Below, in pieces: positions 18,201 through 25,700 of a stretch of DNA of 38,058 nucleotides. Position 1 is the stretch's first letter, and each line of letters starts with the position of its first letter. Source of the DNA: an uncultured Saprospiraceae bacterium (lineage in GTDB: Bacteria > Bacteroidota > Bacteroidia > Chitinophagales > Saprospiraceae); NCBI GenBank assembly GCA_937941095.1, contig CALDYJ010000187.1:1-38058 (forward strand), read 5' to 3'. The position numbers and the translations under genes are program-made. The notes under the pieces were generated by a model. That model saw only the letters and a list, made by a program, of their open reading frames with translations. It did not search any database and had not been told where the DNA came from.

Positions 18201-18482
18201 TACTGGGATTCCTTTATGAAATTGAGTATATTTTTTGTGTGTAATGCCTAATGCATCTGTTTCTTCTTTGAAGAGGATTAATTCATTTTGAGGTGAAATT
18301 CCTAAAGACTCTAAATCATCTGCTAGAAAACGCGCTACACTTTTTTGATCTGTGTCTTTCCATTCAAACCAACCTTCCTTTTTCTCTATAAATTTGTCAT
18401 TCAAATGAACGGTTTGGGCATAGGAATTAGCTGTAAACATTAATAAAATGCTGATTACTAGCTCTTGTAAATAATTCTTCAT
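15279..18482 (-). CDS. Secreted M4 (thermolysin-family) metallopeptidase with T9SS sorting domain
   Basis: A large zinc endopeptidase (1067 residues) exported through the Sec and then the type IX pathway. Parts in order: signal peptide ending SYAQ (about residue 24); FTP/PepSY-type propeptide to about 220; and an M4 catalytic domain about 235-560. Zinc ligands are His370 and His374 in HEFAH with general base Glu371; the third ligand is Glu394 in GALNESFSD. RDESG and the VHTNSSVQNYWFYLL segment near 480 are typical. Residues about 570-760 hold two CARDB-like beta domains, and about 770-960 a beta-sandwich region. The last ~80 residues form the sorting domain with IHPNPVNNTLMID. The ATG at 18482 is chosen over an adjoining upstream TTG. 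It probably degrades extracellular protein for nutrition. Confidence 0.93.
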   Translation of the reverse strand: MKNYLQELVISILLMFTANSYAQTVHLNDKFIEKKEGWFEWKDTDQKSVARFLADDLESLGISPQNELILFKEETDALGITHKKYTQFHKGIPVEGGEIIFHESEGKLKTFNGKWVKHLNSSLPTIFSKEQAIAYALEALPAEKYLWEDEGAEKMLCQISNCKKESFYPSPELVWFNPINRLENINIQLCYKMEIQAEIPLMMFEVFINASTGEIVDKYSLLHNHSDVPATANTKYSGTQQITTDSIGPNMYRLKEDSRGGGIHTLNMKGGLLFGAAEDFYDDDNIWNNFNKQFDEVATDCHWAAEKTYDYMLEKHDYDGIDDQGMAYLSYVHYDSNVVNAFWNGSWASFGDGNGTGGWSPLTTIDVVAHEFAHGFTQNTARLVYRDESGALNESFSDIIGAAVEFYAIPDSADWLMAEDAQFNGMGFRSMINPNERGDPDTYKGENWFTREDDNGGVHTNSSVQNYWFYLLTEGGTGVNDNGTAYQVEGLGLDAAAKIAFRNLRYYLSRESQYIDAREGSLQAAADLYGPCSNEYVQTARAWQAVGLGDALQEFDIALKNINYPSINNCGLSESEFPKISIQYNACDSIIESDVPIPVVYQVDGGDLMFDTIELSNDFAGGEQLVFEANIPVTGLDGIGTHELKIWTAFDQDPNALNDTISIEIINEVDQNTDFAATDLISPVSSCFKNEESITVELLFEGCDSIPQGTSFEVYFALNGNEVSGETFTLDRTLYADEKYTVTFDEKLDFENRVGNTNFEAWVNFEEDEFLSNDSIDVRVIANPIIVSEGTCISFEFQEASLDSLYTLESAGSKVSTNVNTESDDGFFVLEMTGGDALNNRGELRVPNDINIWEVNERLIAKTCFCVDATNMTDVFMTFDLKQKYSISYRDVFGRDIPFASSLRLLADGEQISQTFNPKTYAGDPFVNHFFDLSEYAGSFVEMCFETRNWQSAQFDGIGVGDIALIDNIKIGSNLVSTAAVEQIERIKIHPNPVNNTLMIDLDGSFKGNVSIEIYNTLGQVVAVHKEKIYSNDAFINLDVKDLDPGIYSLLVMNEKEKEVKTFIKTE

Positions 18483-18761
18483 CAAACTAAATTGAGGTGT
18501 GGTGAAATTAGCTTTACTTTTGTGAACAACAATATAGCATTATGGTTCGATAATTTAGGGCAAACAAAAGACAGATTAGGTAGATAAGTTATGCTATCTT
18601 ATTTTTTTACAACAAAAGGATCAAAATTTTTTATAAAGGTGCAGAAGATGCTTTAAAGATAGGTCTTAGATTTTTTGAAAAACTAAGACTGAAAGTGTTT
18701 AAGTTTTATTGCATGGAGACATGATCACACGGTTCAATTGCCAGGGCATCAAATCGCTTTT
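18483..18761. other. Gene-free stretch with one hairpin
   Basis: No convincing gene is seen. It holds the promoter region of the metallopeptidase on its left side. A hairpin at 18663-18689 (GTCTTAG / CTAAGAC with inner T and A runs) lies 73 bp beyond the small ORF that ends at 18762 and might help end its transcript. No U-rich tail follows it on the minus strand. Confidence 0.35.
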
Positions 18762-18956
18762 TTACAATAATATAAAAACAGGTTTGTTTTGTTCTTTTTT
18801 TAGAGGCAAGTGTTCAAGAGAATCTAACCATAACTTTTTTCTTTTTTCAAAACTACATTCAGCAGCTAATGCTAGATCAGCTCTTTGGCCCTTTCCCATC
18901 AAAGTATTGAAGCTTTCTTTTATTTTATTGATTATACTTTTATTTATATTTTTCAT
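18762..18956 (-). CDS. Small lysine-rich protein under a sigma-ECF42-like promoter
   Basis: A 64-codon frame starting at ATG 18956 (MKNINKSIINKIKESFNTLM, then GKGQRADLALAAECSFEKRK, then a short tail ending PVFILL). I know no family. It is favoured over the opposite-strand 137-codon frame for two reasons. A promoter-like element on the minus strand (19000-19027) is nearly identical to the one before the sigma factor operon. Its -10 is 44 bp from this ATG, a spacing like that at the operon. Third positions are A/T-rich as in neighbours. It looks helical and soluble with amphipathic stretches and has no signal peptide. The TTG at 18980 is an alternative start. Confidence is moderate because short frames often appear by chance. 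Confidence 0.5.
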   Translation of the reverse strand: MKNINKSIINKIKESFNTLMGKGQRADLALAAECSFEKRKKLWLDSLEHLPLKKEQNKPVFILL

Positions 18957-18999
18957 GATAAGTAATTTTGATCTTTTCAAGTATTCTTTTCATGGACAT

Positions 19000-19027
19000 G
19001 ACGGTGCTGATCTCACAAAGGGGGACA
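19000..19027 (-). promoter_or_regulatory. ECF42-like promoter (second site)
   Basis: On the minus strand TGTCCC (19027-19022), 18 nt, CGTC (19003-19000). Together with the following 12 bases it is identical to the element at 22534 in 33 of 40 positions, including TGTCCCCCTTT and CCGTCATG. The ECF42 group is reported to use a TGTC-type -35 and a CGAC/CGTC-type -10. It points at the small gene ending at 18762. Confidence 0.6.
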
Positions 19028-19169
19028 GTTTGTCACAAAAGGATCAAAAAAAAAATTTAAAAGAATCAAAAGATTTATTCATTCTGTGCATCGCTAGGAT
19101 TCGCTCTGAATCTCCTTGTTAGAAACAAGTTTTGTTTTTTATAACACAAAGAAATATGACATTGCTACA

Positions 19170-19952
19170 TTATCTACCTAAGATTTCTTTATACAATCGA
19201 TAAACTTGTAAGTCACCAAAACCATAAATGGGTTCTTTTGCACAAAAGGATTTGAAAACAAGTCCGAAAGAAGTGGCTCCAGTTTCTTGCATGATATTCA
19301 TTAAAGCTTTCTGTGGTCTACCAAGCTGTCCATCTTTTGGGAAACGATCGATTTGGGCTTTGACAGCAGGAATCAAGAAGGGTAATTTTTCTTTCAAAGA
19401 TTTAGCAATTTGGATCAAACTTGAATCATCATTTTTTTGGTAAGCCGTCCATAATTCCGATAAAGAATGTAAAGTCCTCTTATCCAAATCAATGGCATTT
19501 TCTTGAGCACTTTGAAGCTCAAAATCGTCCATACCAGCAAAACTATAAGCAGATGATTTTTTAGGTAGCACTAAATACACATGTGGTGATGATTGAGCTA
19601 TAGAAATGAGATGCGAGACAAACCAAAAATTTACCTGACAAAATAAATCTTCTTCAAACCATAAGTAAACAGGCGATGAATCAGGAAGTTTTTTGATTTT
19701 CATTATTTCAGGGACAGAATAGTCAAAATAATCCTCCCTTTTGAAGCCTTCGTAATGCTTTTCAATAAAATTTGCTCTTAATTCGAAAAGAGATTCTAGG
19801 CTGTTTGCTTTCACTTCTCCATCGACTAAGCAAAGTCTAGCCACTATTAATTGTCCTTTTATGCTTAAAGGAAATCTTTCCTTGAGTGCATCTCCGTTTA
19901 AGATGTGATATTTTTGCAACAAACAAGCTTTTATTGATAAACAAAAATACAC
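19170..19952 (-). CDS. DUF1835 domain protein
   Basis: About 260 residues as read. The DUF1835 pattern begins at KYHILNGDALKERFP (about residue 14): 'HvlnGDaL'. Other marks are VARLCLVDGE near 38, YLWFEEDLFCQVNFWFVSHL near 101 ('W...DlfcQ'), and GRPQKALMNI near 215. The family is uncharacterised in general; a role in sensing or stress has been guessed from context. The GTG at 19952, which begins 3 bp beyond the previous stop, is uncertain; a TTG about 11 codons later would start just before the domain. It is the last gene of a minus-strand series that includes the DUF3303 gene and perhaps the sigma factor operon. Confidence 0.8.
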   Translation of the reverse strand: MYFCLSIKACLLQKYHILNGDALKERFPLSIKGQLIVARLCLVDGEVKANSLESLFELRANFIEKHYEGFKREDYFDYSVPEIMKIKKLPDSSPVYLWFEEDLFCQVNFWFVSHLISIAQSSPHVYLVLPKKSSAYSFAGMDDFELQSAQENAIDLDKRTLHSLSELWTAYQKNDDSSLIQIAKSLKEKLPFLIPAVKAQIDRFPKDGQLGRPQKALMNIMQETGATSFGLVFKSFCAKEPIYGFGDLQVYRLYKEILGR

Positions 19953-19954
19953 AT

Positions 19955-20179
19955 TTACTTTAAAGGAATTAGCGCTATGTTTTTAGAAGTATTCCAAGTA
20001 GAAAGCCAATTAGTAATTAATTCTAAGGAGGTACTCTCCATAATTTGATAACAAGTGGCTATGTCTTCATTGATCCAAGAATCTAAATAACTCACCCCAT
20101 TTGGTAAATTTAATTCTTGCGCATAGAATCTATTGTATAATTCATTTGTTTTCTCTGGAATAAAATCTTCGACGATCAT
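19955..20179 (-). CDS. DUF3303 family protein
   Basis: A small protein of about 74 residues beginning MIVEDFIPEKTNELYNRFYA, with NGVSYLDSWINEDIATCYQI near 28-47 and SLELITNWLSTWN near 52-64. These match the DUF3303 pattern ('MivErf...vYerf..kGRmlP.Gl.YvdSWv......CfQLmEt'). Fold knowledge puts it among small ferredoxin-like alpha/beta proteins; no activity is known. The ATG at 20179 is chosen because homologues start with M-I-V-E; a longer frame from 20233 adds an unlikely 18 residues. It sits 155 bp after the sigma factor and directly ahead of the DUF1835 gene. Confidence 0.78.
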   Translation of the reverse strand: MIVEDFIPEKTNELYNRFYAQELNLPNGVSYLDSWINEDIATCYQIMESTSLELITNWLSTWNTSKNIALIPLK

Positions 20180-20333
20180 GTATTGATTAGATTCTGCCAG
20201 CCTTCTTTGTAGACTATGATTATTTCTTTGCATAAGTGTGCTATTTTCTTTGATCTAAATACAATTCCCACTATTAAGGGTTGCAAGATAAAGGTGCTAT
20301 CTTAATCTATTTCGTTGCATACTTCTGTAGATT

Positions 20334-21578
20334 TTAAGCACTTTCATATTTCCTTTTTTTGGATAAAAAGAATTTATACTCCGATTTGTTGGTCACCTTT
20401 GACAAAGCTAGTAGGATATTTTTCAGAGATTTTTCTTTATCCTTAGTTTTGAAGTAATACTCAGCAAAAGTAGCATAATACAGGTGAGCTTTTTGTGCCA
20501 ATTTTGCTGGGTCAATGTCATCAAGAAACAATTTTGATTCCTTAAAATTATTGAGTTGAAGGTTTACAACAGCTATGCTTAATTTTATATTAGCAGAAGC
20601 TTGTAATTTATATAATTCTCGATACCATTGATCAATAATTTTCCAATTTGTTTTGTCAAAACTTGGCGCTCTCAGATGCTCTGAAGCAATTGCTGCCTCA
20701 TAATGGTAAGAAGAAAAACGATCAATGCCCTCTACTGCTTTATTCATGGCTTCATTGCCCATAAAAATCAGGGGCATGTGCCATTTAGATCGATCTTGTT
20801 TGGAAAGATTTATCAATTCGTTTTGCTCATTGACTTTCGCTTCTAACCTAGCAGCATGGAAACACATCAAAGCAAACAAAGCATGCGCATTGTTTGTCCT
20901 TAAAATGGGTTTGTTAATCATCATCTTGAGCAGTCGCATTGCTTCGGCGCATAAATCTTTTCGTATGACGATTTCTTTTTTATTGGAATGAAATCCTTCA
21001 CTAAAAATCACGTAAAGCACTTCTAGCACTCTAGCTAATCTCGACGATAATTCTTGACCAGAAGGAATTTCAAATTCGATGTTTTCTGTAGCGATTAATT
21101 TCCTAGCACGTTGAAGTCTTTTTTTGATTGTTTCTTGTTTTGCCAAAAGGGCTGATGCTATTTCATTTATACTAAAACCAGAAATTGTTTTAAGTGCAAA
21201 GGCAATTTGTTCTTTAGGGTCGAGCATTGGATGGCAAGCTGTAAAAATCATTCTTAATTGGCTATCCTCCACTTCGTCATCGAGAAATAATTCTTCCAAT
21301 TTTAGTGCTTCAATGACTTTTTCCATTTTAGCAGGTCTTTCTTTTTCAGCATTGATGGATCTAAAGATGTCTATCATTCTATTTTTAGCCGCTGCTGTCA
21401 ACCAAGCTTCTGGATTCTCAGGCACTTTATCTCTCCATGTATTGATTGCTTTTATGAAGGTATCTTGTACAGCATCTTCAATGGTTTCCAAGTGTTGGAA
21501 GCCAAATTTCTTAGTTAGAATGGAAACCATCTTTCCAAACTGATGTCTGAAAAGATGGTCTATAATTTCGTTCGGCAT
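20334..21578 (-). CDS. ECF42-group RNA polymerase sigma factor with C-terminal TPR-like extension
   Basis: A 414-residue sigma factor. The ECF sigma-2 region (residues about 5-75: FGKMVSILTKKFG, EDAVQDTFIKAINTWRDKVP, NRMIDIFRS) is followed by sigma-4 (about 105-165: PKEQIAFALKTISGFSINEI, ASALLAKQETIKKRLQRARK). The long C-terminal region (about 175-414) includes LARVLEVLYVIFSEGF and HALFALMCFHAARLEA, the DUF6596/TPR-like extension that marks the ECF42 group. Members occur next to DGPF/YCII proteins, as here, and lack an anti-sigma factor; the C-terminal extension is needed for activity. The ATG overlaps the YCII stop by 1 nt, so translation is coupled. Likely auto-regulated through the promoter-like element at 22507-22534. 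The inducing signal is not known. Confidence 0.92.
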   Translation of the reverse strand: MPNEIIDHLFRHQFGKMVSILTKKFGFQHLETIEDAVQDTFIKAINTWRDKVPENPEAWLTAAAKNRMIDIFRSINAEKERPAKMEKVIEALKLEELFLDDEVEDSQLRMIFTACHPMLDPKEQIAFALKTISGFSINEIASALLAKQETIKKRLQRARKLIATENIEFEIPSGQELSSRLARVLEVLYVIFSEGFHSNKKEIVIRKDLCAEAMRLLKMMINKPILRTNNAHALFALMCFHAARLEAKVNEQNELINLSKQDRSKWHMPLIFMGNEAMNKAVEGIDRFSSYHYEAAIASEHLRAPSFDKTNWKIIDQWYRELYKLQASANIKLSIAVVNLQLNNFKESKLFLDDIDPAKLAQKAHLYYATFAEYYFKTKDKEKSLKNILLALSKVTNKSEYKFFLSKKRKYESA

Positions 21579-21922
21579 TAGTTAAATACCATTACTTCCC
21601 TAACTTCAACAGCTCCTCCTAAATCATAGTCAGGATAATCTTGAGCGATCGCTATTGCAGCTTCGTAATCTTTGGCTTGGACGATGTAGTAGCCTCCGAT
21701 CACTTCGGTATTTTCTGCAAAAGGACCATCAGTTACTGTTCTGTTTTCTCCAGTAATTCTTTTTCCACCTGCAGTAAGTGCTTCTCCGTTTTTAATGATC
21801 CCTTGTTCTCTCATTTTAGTATTCCAAGCGAACCATTTACCCATTCTTTCTTGCATTTGTTCTGGCGAAAGGCCTAAAGTTGCGTAATCTGATCCTAAGA
21901 AAATTAACATAAAATCTTTCAT
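21578..21922 (-). CDS. DGPF / YCII-family protein
   Basis: A 114-residue member of the YCII-related (DGPF) family. It shows MKDFMLIFLGSD, KNGEALTAGGKRI near 44-56, and the family motif TDGPFAE (Asp65, Gly66, Pro67, Phe68), followed by IGGYYIVQAKDYEAAIAIAQ and a terminal strand VEVREVMVF. These are dimeric alpha/beta-barrel proteins; no catalytic reaction is agreed. They co-occur with ECF42 sigma factors and are regulon members in known cases. The stop overlaps the sigma factor start by 1 nt. The DUF1761 gene lies 48 bp upstream on the same strand. Confidence 0.92.
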   Translation of the reverse strand: MKDFMLIFLGSDYATLGLSPEQMQERMGKWFAWNTKMREQGIIKNGEALTAGGKRITGENRTVTDGPFAENTEVIGGYYIVQAKDYEAAIAIAQDYPDYDLGGAVEVREVMVFN

Positions 21923-21970
21923 CTTTTATAAATTTTGATTGTTTAAAAATAAAGTAAATATTTTGAATTT

Positions 21971-22468
21971 TTAAGCCGGTATTCCTCCCCAAACGTTAAT
22001 GACGCCTGACATCAAGCTTAGACTTATAAACCAATAGCCCAAGTAAACCAAGAAGTACTTGAAGCTCTTATGTTCAAAGAGAGTTACGTATCCGATGAGC
22101 GGAACTATAAAGGTTAAAATAGCTACGATTGCATGCACCATTCCATGGCCGAAGTCTAAGTGTGAGCTTCCGTAATCAGCCATAAAAGCAGCTCCTGATC
22201 CTTGGTGTAATAAAGAAGCATCACCGCCTACCATTCCAAAGGCTCCAAATTGATGGACGGTTAAAGCAAATAAACCATTGGCAATTAAAAAGTTGAGGAT
22301 TAGCGTGGCAAAAACTTTCCCTTTGCCTGTTGGGACTCTATTTGCACCAGACAAATTGGCTAGATTATACCAAGTCTCTCCACCGAAAGCTTTGTCATGG
22401 AACCATATGTATCCAAAGACGAACGGAATGAATGAGGCGGCGATTAAAACTAAAAAATTAGGTAACAT
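21971..22468 (-). CDS. DUF1761 membrane protein
   Basis: A 165-residue integral membrane protein with four hydrophobic segments (about 3-22, 52-72, 108-130 and 138-160), of the DUF1761 type. Seen: YIWFHDKAFGGETWYNLA near 20-38 ('lWYspllFgk.W'), HGMVHAIVAILTFIVPLIGY near 108-127. Its function is unknown. It is the first gene of the ECF42 operon (DUF1761, DGPF, sigma factor), placed 39 bp downstream of the promoter-like element. The placement suggests the membrane protein may be a target or a signal-sensing partner of the sigma factor. Confidence 0.88.
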   Translation of the reverse strand: MLPNFLVLIAASFIPFVFGYIWFHDKAFGGETWYNLANLSGANRVPTGKGKVFATLILNFLIANGLFALTVHQFGAFGMVGGDASLLHQGSGAAFMADYGSSHLDFGHGMVHAIVAILTFIVPLIGYVTLFEHKSFKYFLVYLGYWFISLSLMSGVINVWGGIPA

Positions 22469-22506
22469 GATAAAATATTTAAGTTCATAATTGATTTCAT
22501 AGGCAT

Positions 22507-22534
22507 GACGGAGCGGAAGTCAAAAAGGGGGACA
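22507..22534 (-). promoter_or_regulatory. ECF42-like promoter of the DUF1761-DGPF-sigma operon
   Basis: Minus strand: TGTCCC (22534-22529), 18 nt, CGTC (22510-22507). The -10 lies 39 bp before the DUF1761 ATG. The element matches the one at 19000-19027 in 33 of 40 positions with identical spacing. A strong transcription terminator at 22591-22629 separates it from the large gene upstream, so the operon has its own promoter. Confidence 0.65.
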
Positions 22535-22590
22535 AGTTTTTTTAAAAAATTAATTTTTTCTTCAAAATGAGGCTTTTACAGCACAAAAAA

Positions 22591-22629
22591 AGCCCTTACT
22601 ATCAGCCTAAATGGCTGATAGTAAGGGCT
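22591..22629. terminator. Intrinsic terminator, 17-bp perfect stem
   Basis: AGCCCTTACTATCAGCC, loop TAAAT, and the exact reverse complement. An A run lies on the left (a T run when read on the minus strand) and TTTTTTT lies 8 nt beyond the right arm, so it could act on both strands. It lies 77 bp after the PKD protein stop and before the ECF42 promoter. Confidence 0.88.
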
Positions 22630-22667
22630 TTCTGTATTTTTTTGGATAAATCATGAATAAATAAATA

Positions 22668-22701
22668 AACCCCAGTAGCCTTGGATAAGGCTACTGGGGT
22701 T
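22668..22701 (-). terminator. Second hairpin directly after the PKD gene
   Basis: Bases 22668-22680 (AACCCCAGTAGCC) pair with 22689-22701 over a 8-nt loop (13-bp perfect arms), 4 bp beyond the stop of the giant PKD gene. It is followed on the minus strand by T-rich TTTATTTATTTA. With the stem at 22591 it forms a tandem terminator. Confidence 0.8.
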
Positions 22702-22705
22702 TTAT

Positions 22706-25700
22706 CTATTTAGCTGCTTTTACAAATCGCTCATGATGTATCGGAATACCTTTATGCCTTATTCTCAATATATACAAGCCATCCTGTAAATGATGTATGT
22801 TTAAACTCAGGTGACGACCATTTAAAGCATGTTTTTCCTTGCTGATTAATGTCCCATTGATGGCAAGGAGTTCAAATTCAAAATCTCCTTCATCATATTC
22901 AGTTTTCCAATTTAAATGTAGAATTTCAGAAGCTGGATTAGGAAAAAGTTTGAATGAATTTAATATAACCTGATTGGCTTCAATGCTAGAACTAATTTCC
23001 GAATCTTCTTTTCTCTTTTCCTTATCTGCATCTATACAGAATAAGAATTCACAAGCAGTTTTGCCTTCTTCTGAGATACCAAATAAGTCAAAACAAAATT
23101 CTTGTTCAAATGGCTCCTGGTCAATCAAGTTGAATGAAATGTAATCTTTCTTTAGGTCCATTTTTAAATTCGTTATAAGATTACCTCTTTGTTTTTCAGC
23201 AACCATTAAAGTTGCTACATCAAAGTCGCTCAGGTTTTTAATGTTTAATTCAATCGCATATTCTTTAGTCTTTGTTGTATTTTTTCCTATGTTTTTTGAG
23301 ACATAATCAAGCACCTCTAAATTTTTACAATCATCAATGCTTGTAAAAGAATTGCATGGTGGAAAGTCAATATCCACCTCCCAAGTACAAGTAATGTTTG
23401 AACCTAAAACACTGCCCACGAATTGTACAGTTTGAGTACTAACTCCTGCCACTGCTCCAAATGGTAGACTTACCTCTCCATTTGGCGGAACTGTGGCAGA
23501 AAGAGGAGACATTGGAAAACCTGGAGTTAACATCTGAATGCTTAAGGTAGTTTCAAATGGATTTTGAATGACCATGTTTCCAAAGTAAAGATTTAAACCT
23601 GGCAAAATATCAAAGCAGCTTTCAATCTTAGCATAAATATTTACATCTCCACAGCAATCTGGAGCACCAAATTTAAGGTCTACCATACAAAATTGATCTA
23701 AAACAGCATTCCATGCTGAAAAATAAACTTTTACTACATCTTGCGAGCTTGGTGCGCTTACTTGCAAGACGTATTCTTGTGTTTCTCCACTTGCTAAAAT
23801 TGTAGGTGATATTTCACTGACCTCAACATTCGGATTTTCAGACCATGCGTCCAAACCAACTAAATGAGAGCCGTTGTTTAATAAGGTAACAGTCAATTGA
23901 TATAGATCATTTGTACCATCGTTTCCAATACAATTTACTTCATAATCTTCAACCTTTAATTGGCATTCTTCTTCTTCACACTCTTCTACAATGTCTAATA
24001 TTATTGCTGGAGATGTATATTCACAATCATTTGGCGTAATGATGGTCAGATAATAAATACCTGTCCCAAATTGATTTTGATTAAAATCTATAATATGCGC
24101 AAAAGGATTATCGGGATAAGTACCTCCATGTATCACATTTCCTTCCTCGTCTTTCCACAAGTATTTGTATCCTTGAACAGGTGGTATTTCCCAAATGATG
24201 GGACCATTCGACGGATTATCTTCTTTACAAAAAACATAAGAACCGACCATTAGATTTTCAAAACTTGGAGGGTCTTCTACAGTTTGTTCTGCTGAAGCTG
24301 TACACCCATTTGCATTGGTCACTGTTACTGAGTAGGTACCACCATAATTTATGATTTGCTCTTCATTGCTGTTATCATTATTCCAAATCAAATCGCAAGG
24401 TTCATCATTACAAATGACATCAGCTTCCAAAACAGTTGGAATACAGAGGTCTTCGGAGTTAATGATCACACTAGGATTTGGGTGTGGGGTAAATTCAGTA
24501 CAAATTGATCCCGTACAATTCGTCACTTCATCAGTGACGCTGACGCAGACTTCATAAGTTCCACTTTCTTCTAAAACAAAACTGTTGCTGGGAATAAGAG
24601 TTCCACTCGGAGAAGTAATTTGCCATGCTACAAGCATCTCACCAGGTATGTTTGGATAATTGGTGCTTAAAAACATAGTCTCTCCTTCACAAGGATTATC
24701 AATTCCTTGTATACTTGGTGTAGGTTCTGGAACCAAATTTATATAGTTTGTTTCTAAACTCAACAAGCAGTCTACCCCATCACTTATGTCCAAAACATAA
24801 ACGCCTGGTTCAAAAACAGTGATCTGTGCTCCAGTTCCAATTGGATTTGAATCTCCTTCCAAAAACCAAGTGTAAACTAATAGCGGATTACTAGTATTTG
24901 CGGAAGCTTGTAAAATGACACCTTCAGAAGCACAAACAGGTAATGGTCCTAATATTGTAATGGTACCAGCAATAGTATTCTCGTAAATGTTTATTTCTTG
25001 AGAAGTACTTGAGGAGCAGCCATAATTATCACTTACCGTTAAAGTAACCGTGGGTGTACCCACAAAATCAACGTAAAACTTTTCAGGAGAACTTAGTTGA
25101 GACCCAGAGTTGTCACCAAAGTCCCAGAGATTACTCGAGTTTCCTGTTGAATTATTTACAAAATTCAATACTGTTCCTTCACAAACTTCATCTTCTACAG
25201 AAAAGTTAGCATTAACTGGTTCCGGTATAGTCACTTCTTGACAAAATTCACATTTGGCTCCATCTAATGGACTGACAACAAACATGCAGACATCGACATT
25301 CCCAGGCTCTAGAGGAGTGTCTTCAATGGAAACGGAAGAATTGGATTGACTTGTGCTGAAAAATTCATTTTCTCCTTCCTCATAAAATGAATAAGTATTT
25401 GGAGAATAGCCAGGTAAGAAATTGGAATAATCATAAAAATGAATCCGGTAATCATTATCAGCATTTTCATCACAAGTAATTTCCGTTAAAAATTCAGGCA
25501 CTAGTGAAACCGTAATGGTAGTTGTTGCAAAGCACACTAGATTAATGATTTCACAACTAACGGTATAGTAACCGGCATGATCATACGTATGGAATTGAGT
25601 TGTAAAAGGAAATTGTCCTAAACTAAAACTATCGTCTCCAAAATCCCAATTGACTAAAGAAAAGATGCCATTGCCAACTAATTGAAATTCAAAATTATTG

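Noticed and set aside
18709..19122. 137-codon plus-strand frame across the 18.5-19.1 kb gap
   Set aside because: Composition is odd (many Ser, Lys, Phe, Ile runs), it lies opposite the better-supported small minus-strand frame and its promoter-like element, and no domain is visible.
24520..24545. Hairpin CGTCACT / AGTGACG inside the PKD gene
   Set aside because: 7-bp arms within coding DNA, no second copy; likely chance.
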